64,000 bases of DNA from Stenotrophomonas humi. Lineage in GTDB: Bacteria; Pseudomonadota; Gammaproteobacteria; Xanthomonadales; Xanthomonadaceae. The stretch covers positions 62,001-126,000 of the forward strand of contig NZ_LDJI01000026.1 of assembly GCF_001431415.1 (NCBI RefSeq), written 5' to 3'. Positions 1 through 7,786 of this stretch are shown in pieces. Below the pieces are notes generated by a model that made no database searches, was not told the DNA's origin, and saw nothing but the letters and a program-made list of their open reading frames with translations. The translations under genes and the position numbers were made by a program. Positions within the stretch are counted from its first letter, which is position 1. Every line of letters starts with the position of its first letter.

Positions 1-340
1 TCAGCCCCGGCACGATGGACTGATTGACCAGCAGATTGTGCAGCGCCACCAGCAGCGGACGCGCCAGCAGAGTGATGCCGGCCATCCACAGCAGTTCACG
101 GGCATTGCGCTGGAAGAAATCACGACCCGGATTGTCGGACAGCATGTCGACGATACGGCCCAGGAAGTCGAACATCGCCACTTCCACCAACGCCAGCAAC
201 AGGCCTGCGATCAGCGTGGCCAGCAGCACCGGCCACACCGGCGTGAGGTAATGCAGGTAGAAGCGCACCACACCGCGTGGCGGCTGGCGCGTATCAACCG
301 GCGGGAATACGGGAATCAGGGATTCAAACCAACGCAACAT
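1..340 (-). CDS. ABC exporter, N-terminal membrane part (cut by window edge)
   Basis: The reverse strand reads open from an ATG at 340 to the window edge, giving about 113 residues. The protein begins MLRWFESLIPVF and contains two strongly hydrophobic stretches, near residues 35-60 and 85-105, separated by a charged segment. This looks like the first transmembrane helices of an exporter-type ABC protein (membrane domain followed by an ATPase domain). The ATPase half lies outside the window, so the substrate cannot be judged. It lies downstream of the serine hydrolase on the same strand but is separated from it by a strong terminator, so it is probably its own transcription unit. Confidence 0.6.
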   Translation of the reverse strand, partial: MLRWFESLIPVFPPVDTRQPPRGVVRFYLHYLTPVWPVLLATLIAGLLLALVEVAMFDFLGRIVDMLSDNPGRDFFQRNARELLWMAGITLLARPLLVALHNLLVNQSIVPGL

Positions 341-362
341 CGCCACGGCCCGCAAAAACAGA

Positions 363-392
363 ACAGGCCGCGATTGTCCCATCGCGGCCTGT
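363..392 (-). terminator. Rho-independent terminator after the serine hydrolase gene
   Basis: A perfect 12-bp stem (ACAGGCCGCGAT paired with ATCGCGGCCTGT) closes a 6-base loop. On the reverse strand it is followed by TCTGTTTTTG. It ends transcription of the gene at 495-2075 before the ABC exporter gene begins. Confidence 0.8.
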
Positions 393-494
393 GTTGTGTC
401 TGTCTACGTGGCAACCGCGAAGCTCGTATCGATCAACGATTCCGCCGGAAGCTTGATCGTCCAGCGTCCCAAGGCCGCTCCTGCGGCAGTAGGG

Positions 495-2075
495 TCACTC
501 CGCCTTCGGCTTCAACAGCAGGTCCTGGAAATCGAAGCTGAAATCGGTCAGCGACGACACCGCCTGCATCCGCACCTCACGCACCTTGCCGTCCGGGTCC
601 AGGCTGAAGTTGACGAAGGCATCCGCGTTGAGCGAGCGGTTGTCCCAGCGCACGATGAAGGTGTCGTGCTGCCAGTGCTCCATCGTGCCGACCAGGTCGG
701 CAGTGGCGCCGAAACGCAGACGCAGCTTGCCAGCCTTCTGCTCGACGAACACGTCACCGTACCAGGCGTCACGGTAGGTGCCCGCATAGCCGGACAGACG
801 CAGCGACGGTTTGGACTTGGCATCGCGCGCGGCCTCGTGCTTTGCCCAACCTTCATCGGCATTGCCCTGCGCCTTGGCCACGCTGGCCGCATAGGCCGCT
901 ACCCAGTCGTTGCCCTGCGCACCGAGCATGGCATCGAGCACGCTCATGGTGATGGCGTTGAACGCAGCGCCGGATTCCTGGTTGGTCAGCACCACCACGC
1001 CCAGGTTCTGGCCCGGCACCAACGTCAGGCGCGACACCTGGCCCGGCCAACCGCCGGTGTGCCAAACCAGTTTCTGCCCACGGTAATCGCTCAAGCTCCA
1101 GCCTTCCGCATAGCCTGCGAAGTTCGGGCGCGCCGCTTCAAGCTCCGGCACCGACGGCTTGGGCACCACCTGCGGGATCTGCATCTGCCACATCTGTTGC
1201 TGGGTCTTCTCGGTGAACAGCGGCGTGCCGTCGGCAAGCTTGCCTTCGGCCAGTTGCACGTTCATCCATTTGGCCAGGTCATGCACGCTGGAATAGATGC
1301 CACCGGCACCGGCGTTGTTGGACCAGGTCAACGGCGGCACCGGGCGCAGGTCGGTGAAATCGAACTTGGCATGGCCAACGGCGGCCTTGTCACCGGGCTT
1401 CAGGTGGTCGGCGTTGTAACGCGTGTCGGCCATGCCGACCTTGTCGAAAATGCGCTGCTGCAGGAAGTCGGCGAACGACTGCCCGGACACCTTCTCGATC
1501 ACCTGCTGGGCCACCGCATAGAGGATGTTGTCGTAGGCGTAGCGGTCACGGAAACCATTCTTCAGCGGCACCTGCGCCAACCGCGCCACGACATCGGCAT
1601 TGCTGTAGGTAGTGGTCGGCCAGAACAACAGGTCACCGGCCCCCAGGCTCAGGCCGCTGCGGTGTGAAAGCAGGTCGCGGATACGCATGTCGCCCGTGAC
1701 ATAGGGGTCGGACATGCGGAACGACGGCAGGTGGTCGATCACCCGGTCGTCCATCTTCAGCTTGCCGTCTTCAGCCAGCAGGTTCAGCGAGGTGGCGGTG
1801 AACGCCTTGGTGTTGGAGGCGATGGCGAACAGCGTGTCGGCCTGCACCCGCTCGGGCTTGCCCAGTTCACGCACGCCCCAGCCGCGCTCCAGCACCACCT
1901 TGCCGTCCTTGACCACGGCAATCGCCACGCCCGGCACATCGAACTGCTGCCGTACACGTTCAACCGTGGCATCCAGCTGCTGCAATTCCGCAGGCACTGC
2001 GGCCTGCTGCGCACCGGCCATGGGTGCCACCACGCCCATCGCGAGCACCAGCCCGCTCCCAAACCACTTGTTCAA
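495..2075 (-). CDS. Exported serine hydrolase, class C beta-lactamase / D-peptidase fold
   Basis: This is a 526-residue protein of the beta-lactamase-related serine hydrolase family. I place the start at a TTG (2075) because GGGAG lies about 6 bases upstream and a clean signal peptide (hydrophobic core, then AGAQQ) follows; an upstream extension would read through non-coding-like residues. The nucleophile motif SNTK is at residues 87-90, a YDN motif follows near 187, and an HTGG motif stands in for the KTG box. A C-terminal beta-sandwich of roughly 100 residues (DUF3471-like) follows the catalytic domain. Members act in the periplasm as esterases, D-amino-acid peptidases or peptidoglycan-related enzymes; the substrate here is unknown. 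It is transcribed alone. Confidence 0.85.
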   Translation of the reverse strand: MNKWFGSGLVLAMGVVAPMAGAQQAAVPAELQQLDATVERVRQQFDVPGVAIAVVKDGKVVLERGWGVRELGKPERVQADTLFAIASNTKAFTATSLNLLAEDGKLKMDDRVIDHLPSFRMSDPYVTGDMRIRDLLSHRSGLSLGAGDLLFWPTTTYSNADVVARLAQVPLKNGFRDRYAYDNILYAVAQQVIEKVSGQSFADFLQQRIFDKVGMADTRYNADHLKPGDKAAVGHAKFDFTDLRPVPPLTWSNNAGAGGIYSSVHDLAKWMNVQLAEGKLADGTPLFTEKTQQQMWQMQIPQVVPKPSVPELEAARPNFAGYAEGWSLSDYRGQKLVWHTGGWPGQVSRLTLVPGQNLGVVVLTNQESGAAFNAITMSVLDAMLGAQGNDWVAAYAASVAKAQGNADEGWAKHEAARDAKSKPSLRLSGYAGTYRDAWYGDVFVEQKAGKLRLRFGATADLVGTMEHWQHDTFIVRWDNRSLNADAFVNFSLDPDGKVREVRMQAVSSLTDFSFDFQDLLLKPKAE

Positions 2076-2182
2076 TGCACTCTCCCGTTGAATCCATGCC
2101 GCCCATGCCAGGGCCAGCCTTCTCGCGATGGTAACGCGGCCGCGCCCACCCTCGCCTCCTGCGCACTTGCCGGAGCACCGCC

Positions 2183-2626
2183 ATGGACCTCGCCGCACAC
2201 ACCACCGCCACCATCATTCCCTGCCTGCGCTACCGCAACGCCCCGGCCGCCATTGACTGGCTGTGCAAGGCGTTCGGCTTCCAGCGGCATGCGGTGTACC
2301 AGCAAGGGGATGTCGTCCAGCATGCGCAGCTGGTGTTCGGCAGCGGCATGGTGATGCTCAGCTCGGTCACGCCGGGCGAATGGGGCAACAACATGATCCA
2401 GCCCGACGAAGTCGGGGGACAGGAAACGCAGAGCGCCTGCGTGATCGTGAGCGACGCCGATGCCCACTACGCACAGGCCAAGGCGGCCGGCGCGGAGATC
2501 CTGATGGACATCGCAGATCAGCACTATGGCGGCCGAGGCTATGCCTGCCGCGATGTCGAAGGCCATCTGTGGTGGTTTGGCACCTACGACCCGTGGAAGG
2601 AGCCGGCTTCCACGGAAACGGCGTAG
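2183..2626 (+). CDS. VOC superfamily (glyoxalase-like) protein
   Basis: A 147-residue protein with the paired beta-alpha-beta-beta-beta layout of the vicinal oxygen chelate fold. It opens with TIIPCLRYRNAPAAIDWLCK and ends with a GRGYACRDVEGHLWWFGTY stretch typical of PhnB/YdcE-like VOC proteins. Such proteins include metal-dependent lyases, dioxygenases and antibiotic-binding proteins, so no reaction can be assigned. The start has GGAG 8 bases upstream. It diverges from the serine hydrolase gene across about 107 bp, which must hold both promoters. Confidence 0.8.
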   Translation: MDLAAHTTATIIPCLRYRNAPAAIDWLCKAFGFQRHAVYQQGDVVQHAQLVFGSGMVMLSSVTPGEWGNNMIQPDEVGGQETQSACVIVSDADAHYAQAKAAGAEILMDIADQHYGGRGYACRDVEGHLWWFGTYDPWKEPASTETA

Positions 2627-2650
2627 GCCACGCGGCACACCGCGGCATGA

Positions 2651-2677
2651 CCGGAAGGGCGCAACAGCGCCCCTCCG
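2651..2677 (+). terminator. Possible weak terminator hairpin
   Basis: CCGGAAGGGCGC, a short loop AACA, then GCGCCCCTCCGG form an imperfect hairpin just after the VOC gene. There is no U-run behind it, so termination is uncertain. Confidence 0.35.
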
Positions 2678-2766
2678 GCGTGCGCTTCAGGGCCCGGGTT
2701 ACGTGCCATCCACCGAATGAGGAAACAGCGCGCGGCGCACGCGATTTCACGACGGAGACTGCTCCC

Positions 2767-3663
2767 ATGGAAGCGCGACACGGGTACATTGCCAGCATCG
2801 CGGCCAAGCCCGCTCCCAACCCTGCAGGCCTTGCCTTGAACGATCTGTTCGCCCCCCTCCCCGGCAAGTCCGGCATCCATGCCGGCATCGGCGGCTGGGT
2901 CTATGCGCCGTGGCGCGGCGGCATGTTCTATCCCACAGGGCTGGTGCAACGCCGCGAGCTTGAATTCGCCAGCCGCCAGTTGACCAGCATCGAGATCAAC
3001 GGAACCTACTACGGCACGCAGAAGCCTGCGGTGTATGCCGGCTGGCGTGAGGCGACGCCGGAGGGCTTCGTGTTTTCGGCCAAGGCACCCAAGCGCATCG
3101 TCACGGCGCGCAGACTCGCCGGCACCGGCGCGCAGATCGACGACTTCATCGACGGCATCAGCCACCTGGGCGACCGGCTCGGCCCGCTGGTATGGCAGTT
3201 CGCGGCCGGACGCACGCTGGACCGCGACGATGTCGCTGCGTTCCTGGCCTTGCTGCCGACGCAGGTGAACGGCCGCCGCCAACGGCATGCGCTGGAAATC
3301 CGCGACCCGGCCTTCCTCGACGCCCAGACCGTGGCCCTCGCGCGCCAACACAATGTAGCGCTGGTCTACACCGATTCACCCGAGCATCCCAATGCAGCCG
3401 ACCTGTGCAGCGACTTCGTCTACGCACGGTTGATGCGCAGCCGCGACGAATACCCTACCGGTTATCCGCTACCCGAGCTGGCGCAATGGAACCAGCGCGC
3501 GCACGCCTGGCGCAATGGGCAGGATCCGCAGGACCTGCCGCATGTCGCCCCGCCTGCCGCCGCAGAAACACCGCGCGAGGTGTTCATCTATTTCATCAGC
3601 GCCGCCAAGCACCGCAACCCCGCCGCTGCCACTGAATTGCTGCGCCTTTGGGACCAAAGCTGA
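2767..3663 (+). CDS. DUF72 (YecE-like) family protein
   Basis: A 298-residue protein of the DUF72 family, a TIM-barrel-like group of unknown reaction found in many bacteria. Recognisable blocks are GIGGWVYAPWRG near residue 40, the ExxxSFEINGTYYG-type segment (TSIEINGTYYG), FSAKAPKRIVTARRL, and WQFAAGR. The ATG at 2767 has GGAG about 9 bases upstream and is preferred over longer in-frame readings, which run antisense-like through the VOC gene. It sits just upstream of a DMT exporter gene; the two may be co-transcribed (46-base gap). Confidence 0.85.
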   Translation: MEARHGYIASIAAKPAPNPAGLALNDLFAPLPGKSGIHAGIGGWVYAPWRGGMFYPTGLVQRRELEFASRQLTSIEINGTYYGTQKPAVYAGWREATPEGFVFSAKAPKRIVTARRLAGTGAQIDDFIDGISHLGDRLGPLVWQFAAGRTLDRDDVAAFLALLPTQVNGRRQRHALEIRDPAFLDAQTVALARQHNVALVYTDSPEHPNAADLCSDFVYARLMRSRDEYPTGYPLPELAQWNQRAHAWRNGQDPQDLPHVAPPAAAETPREVFIYFISAAKHRNPAAATELLRLWDQS

Positions 3664-3709
3664 AGCACCGCGCGCGGCGATGAACAGGCACTTCGGCGAC
3701 AATTCCCGC

Positions 3710-4621
3710 ATGTCGAACCCTGATACGCGCAAAGCGCTGCTGCAAATTCATTTCTGTGTCCTGCTGTGGGGCATCACCGCCATCCTCGGCAAGCTCATCA
3801 CTCTGCCCGCACTGCCGCTGGTGTGGTGGCGCATGCTGCTGGTGGTAGTGATGCTGGCGCTGTTGCCGCGCGTCTGGCGCGGGCTTTCCGCGCTTACGCC
3901 ACGGCTGGCGCTGGGCTATGCCGGCGTCGGCGCGCTGGTCGCGCTGCACTGGCTGACGTTCTACGGCTCGGTGAAGCTGGCCAATGCCTCGGTCGCGGCG
4001 ACCTGCATCGCGTTGGCACCGGTATTCACCTCGGTCATCGAGCCGTGGATCGCGCGTCGACCGTTCCAGATGAAGGAACTGGCATTGGCCATCGTGGTAT
4101 TGCCGGGCGTGGCCCTGGTGGTCGGCGGCGTGCCCGACGGCATGCGTCTGGGCGTTGCGGTGGGCGCAGCGTCGGCATTGCTGGTTGCCCTGTTCGGCTC
4201 GTTCAACAAGCGTCTGGTCAGCCATGCCGACCCACTGACCGTCACCGCGCTGGAGCTGGGCGCCGGTACGCTCACCCTGACGTTGCTGGCGCCGGTCTTG
4301 CCGCTGTTGCTGCCTGCCCTGGCCAGCAACCTGTGGGTACTGCCCAACCTGCATGACGGGATCCTGCTGCTGGTGCTGTCCGGTCTGTGCACGCTGCTGC
4401 CGTTCGCCCTGGCGCTGGTCGCCCTGCGTCACCTCAGCGCCTATACCGTGCAGTTGGTGACCAACCTGGAGCCGGTCTATGCCATCGTCCTGGCCGCAGT
4501 GTTCCTGAGCGAACAGCACGAGCTGACGCCACAGTTCTACCTGGGCGTGGCCATCATCCTCGGCGGTGTGTTCCTGCACCCGCTGCTCAACCGTCGCCGC
4601 CCCGCAGTCGTGGCCGACTGA
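3710..4621 (+). CDS. DMT family exporter (two EamA domains)
   Basis: A 303-residue inner-membrane protein with about ten hydrophobic helices in two EamA-type halves (roughly residues 5-140 and 150-295), the normal length for drug/metabolite transporters such as RhaT/YdcZ-like exporters. Substrate is unknown. The ATG at 3710 starts right at the first membrane segment; an in-frame ATG at 3680 would add ten polar residues and remains possible. Its stop codon directly abuts the stop of the convergent AAA ATPase gene, forming the palindrome TGATCA with no spacer. Confidence 0.85.
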   Translation: MSNPDTRKALLQIHFCVLLWGITAILGKLITLPALPLVWWRMLLVVVMLALLPRVWRGLSALTPRLALGYAGVGALVALHWLTFYGSVKLANASVAATCIALAPVFTSVIEPWIARRPFQMKELALAIVVLPGVALVVGGVPDGMRLGVAVGAASALLVALFGSFNKRLVSHADPLTVTALELGAGTLTLTLLAPVLPLLLPALASNLWVLPNLHDGILLLVLSGLCTLLPFALALVALRHLSAYTVQLVTNLEPVYAIVLAAVFLSEQHELTPQFYLGVAIILGGVFLHPLLNRRRPAVVAD

Positions 4622-5782
4622 TCAGCGCTGGGGCCAGTACCACGCAGGCGCATCGAGATTGCCCATGCCCAACACCCGGGTCTGGCTGAACTCCTTGTGC
4701 AGCCGGATCGCGTTGCAGGCAGGGTCCTCCTGCAACGCGGCGATCAGCCGCGACGCATGCGACACCACCCACAGCTGGCTGCGCGCGGACGCCTTGATGA
4801 TCAGCCGCGCCAATGCCGGCAGCAGGTCCGGATGCAGGCTGGTTTCCGGTTCGTTGAGCACCATCAGCGGCGGCGGGCGTGGCGTGTACAGGGCCGCGAT
4901 CAGCAGCAGGTAGCGCAGGGTGCCATCGGACAGCTCACTGGCCGCCAGCGGGCGCAACAGGCCCGGCTGCTGGAACTTCAACGACAATCGGCCGTCCCAG
5001 CCTTCGATCAACACCCGCGCGCCGGGAAACGCGTCGTCCAGCGAGCCCTGCAGCCCCGCCTCATCGCCGATCTCGATGATGGTCTGCCAGGCGGCAGCCA
5101 GGTCATGGCCGTCATCGCTGAGCACCGGCGTACGAATGGCCATGCACGGCTGCCGCGCTGGCGCCGCAGCGTCCGAGCGGAAGTGATCATGGAACCGCCA
5201 GCGCCGGATGTATTCGCGCAGCGCCAGTACCTCGGGCATGCGCTGCGGGTCGGCCAACTGTCCGAACACACTGTCGAACGATGACAGGTGCTCTTCCACC
5301 ACCTCCCAGCCACGCCCGGCACGTCGTCGCACCACGCTGCCACGGCGCTCGACCAGTACATTGCCGGCGCGCAGAAACGGGCCCGCCCACAGGCTTTCGC
5401 ACTTGATCTGAGGATCGCGGTCGAACATCGACGCGCTGGCCACCGGCAGTCCCAGATCAATCGCATAGCCGAAATCCTCGGCGGAAAATCCCAGCCGCAG
5501 TGATACCGGTTCACTGCGCGCAGTGCCCTGCACCGGCACCTCGCCCATGACCATACGCCGGCTGATCCGCTCCGGCCCCGCCCACAACGCAGACGCCAGT
5601 CCGCCCTCGCCGGCCAAAGCACTGGCCACCCCATTGCGTGCGGTCTGCGCCAACAGACGCAACGCGCGGTAGAGATTGGATTTGCCGCTGCCGTTGTCGC
5701 CGGTGACCAGATTCAAGCGGGTCATCGGCACCACCAGTTCATGCAACGAGCGATAGTTGGCAACCGCCAGGGTCTGCAGCAT
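4622..5782 (-). CDS. AAA ATPase, RecF/SMC-like, stand-alone
   Basis: A 386-residue ATP-binding protein. A Walker A motif GDNGSGKS lies at residues 28-35 just after a YRSL segment, as in RecF/AAA_21 proteins. A signature-like LSDGTLR and a Walker B PPLMVLNEPETSLHP occur in the C-terminal third, followed by a WVVSHASRL switch. There is no TOPRIM nuclease domain as in OLD proteins and no obvious partner gene, so it may be a DNA-end or stress-related ATPase, or a lone member of an ABC-ATPase group. The ATG at 5782 (MLQTL) is taken because homologous RecF-like N-termini begin at that point. Confidence 0.8.
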   Translation of the reverse strand: MLQTLAVANYRSLHELVVPMTRLNLVTGDNGSGKSNLYRALRLLAQTARNGVASALAGEGGLASALWAGPERISRRMVMGEVPVQGTARSEPVSLRLGFSAEDFGYAIDLGLPVASASMFDRDPQIKCESLWAGPFLRAGNVLVERRGSVVRRRAGRGWEVVEEHLSSFDSVFGQLADPQRMPEVLALREYIRRWRFHDHFRSDAAAPARQPCMAIRTPVLSDDGHDLAAAWQTIIEIGDEAGLQGSLDDAFPGARVLIEGWDGRLSLKFQQPGLLRPLAASELSDGTLRYLLLIAALYTPRPPPLMVLNEPETSLHPDLLPALARLIIKASARSQLWVVSHASRLIAALQEDPACNAIRLHKEFSQTRVLGMGNLDAPAWYWPQR

Positions 5783-5859
5783 CGGAGTTTCTCGACACAC
5801 CGGGAATCACCGCAGCGTAGTGGCCCGGGGTCGCAGCAACCGAGATCGCGTGGCCGGCC

Positions 5860-6924
5860 TCAGTCGGCCACCACCACCCGGTCGCGGCCCTGGTGTTTGG
5901 CCTGGTACAGCGCGGCATCGGCGCGCCGCAGCGTGTCCTGTGCCGTCTCACCCGGGCGGTGCGCGGCCAGACCAATGCTCAGCGTGATCGGCAGGCCGAC
6001 CGGCAGCAGGCTCACCGATTCGCGCAGGTACTGGCACTGCAGCTCGGCCTGCTGCATCGGGGTTTCCGGCATCAGGATCACGAACTCCTCGCCGCCATAG
6101 CGCGCGGCCATGCCACGCCCGGCGAACTGGGAACGCAGGGTGCCGGCCAGTTCGGTGAGCACCCTGTCACCCTCGTCATGCCCATGGATGTCGTTGACCA
6201 TCTTGAAGTGGTCGATATCGACGATGGCCACTGCAGGGGTAACCGCCATGCCGCGCTCGATCGCTTCGGACAACGCCGCCGCCAGCGCGCGGCGGTTCGG
6301 CAACCCTGTCAGCGGGTCGGTGCGGGTCTGTTCGGACAGCTCCATGTTGAGCTGCTCAAGCTGTTGGTAGTACTGGGCCAGGTGCGCCTCGTACCAATCA
6401 TGCTCGGCCCGGTGGTGGTCGATCTGCTGCCGCAGCACCCGCATCTCCAGCAGCTTGCCGACCTGTCGCGACAAGGCCTGCAGGGCTTCGGCCTGCTGCC
6501 CGCCAAGCACCCCGGGGATCGAGTCGAACACGCACAGCGAGCCCAGCGCATAGCCGTCGCTGCTCAGCAGCGGCGCGCCCGCATAGAAACGGATGTGGGG
6601 CTCCCCCAGCACCGAGGGATTACCGGAAAAGCGCGCGTCCTGGAGCGCGTCCTCCACCACCGTCAACTGCAGCGGCTGCAGGATCGTGTGCGCGCAGAAC
6701 GCTTCCTCGCGCGGTGTCTGGATGCCTTCCAGGCCCTGCAGTGCCTTGAACCATTGCCGGTCATGATCAATCAGCGTCACCGCGCCCATCCGGGTGCCGC
6801 ACAGGGCGCGGGCAATGGTCACCAGATCATCAAACCCCTGCTCGCGGTCGGTGTCGAGGATGCGATAACGCTGCAGGGCAGCCAAGCGCTCGGCTTCATT
6901 GACGGGCATCGAGGGTTTGATCAT
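5860..6924 (-). CDS. GAF-GGDEF diguanylate cyclase
   Basis: A 354-residue cytosolic protein. An N-terminal GAF sensor domain (about residues 25-165) is followed by a short coiled region and a GGDEF domain with the active-site loop RYGGEEF near residue 275. It would make cyclic di-GMP from two GTP. The residues that should form the RxxD inhibitory site read AGRG, so product inhibition of the usual kind is not expected. The ATG at 6924 has GGGAG seven bases upstream. No TM segment is seen. A second cyclase lies 0.9 kb away on the same strand beyond rluF. Confidence 0.88.
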   Translation of the reverse strand: MIKPSMPVNEAERLAALQRYRILDTDREQGFDDLVTIARALCGTRMGAVTLIDHDRQWFKALQGLEGIQTPREEAFCAHTILQPLQLTVVEDALQDARFSGNPSVLGEPHIRFYAGAPLLSSDGYALGSLCVFDSIPGVLGGQQAEALQALSRQVGKLLEMRVLRQQIDHHRAEHDWYEAHLAQYYQQLEQLNMELSEQTRTDPLTGLPNRRALAAALSEAIERGMAVTPAVAIVDIDHFKMVNDIHGHDEGDRVLTELAGTLRSQFAGRGMAARYGGEEFVILMPETPMQQAELQCQYLRESVSLLPVGLPITLSIGLAAHRPGETAQDTLRRADAALYQAKHQGRDRVVVAD

Positions 6925-7015
6925 GCGCAGCTCCCGGCTCTGGTGAAGGGGGCACCTTCTGAACGCGGAAAAGTCTAGCCGCACCGCGTGCAAGGCGCGG
7001 TGAGGCGGTCACACT

Positions 7016-7738
7016 TCACCACTCGCGCTGTTGCGGCAGCAGGCCGCGCAGCTCCTGCTCGGAGAGGTTGCGCCACTGGCCGGGCTTGAGTGCGCCGATC
7101 TTGACGTTGTCGATGCGCACGCGGCGCAACTGGGTGACGCGGAAACCGAACTCGCTCGCCATCATGCGGATCTGCCGGTTCAAGCCCTGCTCCAGGATGA
7201 TGCGGAAGCCGAACTTGGCGATGCGCGAGGTACGGCACGGCAGGGTCATCTGGTTGTGGATGCGCACGCCACGGGCCATGCCACGCAGGAATTCATCGGT
7301 GACCGGCTTGTTCACCGCGACCAGATATTCCTTCTGGTGGCCGTTTTCGGCGCGCAGGATCTGGTTGACGATGTCGCCATTGCTGGTCATCAGGATCAAC
7401 CCTTCCGATTCCTTGTCCAGGCGGCCGATCGGGAAGATGCGCTGCTCATGGCCGACGAAGTCGACGATGTTGCCCTTGACCGCGCTTTCGGTGGTGCAGG
7501 TGACGCCCACCGGCTTGTTCAGAACGATGTAGACGTGCTTGCGGCCGGTGCTTTTCTGGACCGCGCGCGCGCGCAGCGGCTGGCCATCCACACGGACTTC
7601 ATCCCCCTCGCCCACCACCGCACCGGTGCCGGCAGCGATGCCGTTGACGGTGACGCGGCGTTCGCCGATCAACCGATCGGCCTCGCGGCGGGAACAGAAG
7701 CCGGTTTCGGCAATGTGCTTGTTGAGTCGAATTGTCAT
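7016..7738 (-). CDS. rluF: 23S rRNA pseudouridine synthase RluF
   Basis: A 240-residue RsuA/RluB/E/F-type synthase: an S4 RNA-binding domain at residues 3-60, then the catalytic domain with GRLDKESEGL, catalytic Asp at about 108. The block HQKEYLV and the LNRQIRMM..FGFRVTQLRR stretch match RluF (U2604 of 23S rRNA) better than RsuA. The ATG at 7738 gives the family-typical MTIRLNKHIA start, although the Shine-Dalgarno is weak; an ATG at 7756 is the alternative. It is flanked on the same strand by the two cyclase genes. Confidence 0.85.
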   Translation of the reverse strand: MTIRLNKHIAETGFCSRREADRLIGERRVTVNGIAAGTGAVVGEGDEVRVDGQPLRARAVQKSTGRKHVYIVLNKPVGVTCTTESAVKGNIVDFVGHEQRIFPIGRLDKESEGLILMTSNGDIVNQILRAENGHQKEYLVAVNKPVTDEFLRGMARGVRIHNQMTLPCRTSRIAKFGFRIILEQGLNRQIRMMASEFGFRVTQLRRVRIDNVKIGALKPGQWRNLSEQELRGLLPQQREW

Positions 7739-7786
7739 CGGCGGATTATCCGCCATCGCCACCGGCCCGAACAGCGCGCGGCGTGT

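Noticed and set aside
396..1667. Long forward open frame opposite the serine hydrolase
   Set aside because: Composition is that of an antisense shadow (rich in His, Arg and Ala without motifs), while the reverse strand carries a full hydrolase with signal peptide and SxxK motif.
7543..7572. Alternating GCGC run inside rluF as a structural element
   Set aside because: It falls in coding sequence (an Arg/Ala stretch) and is explained by codon choice.
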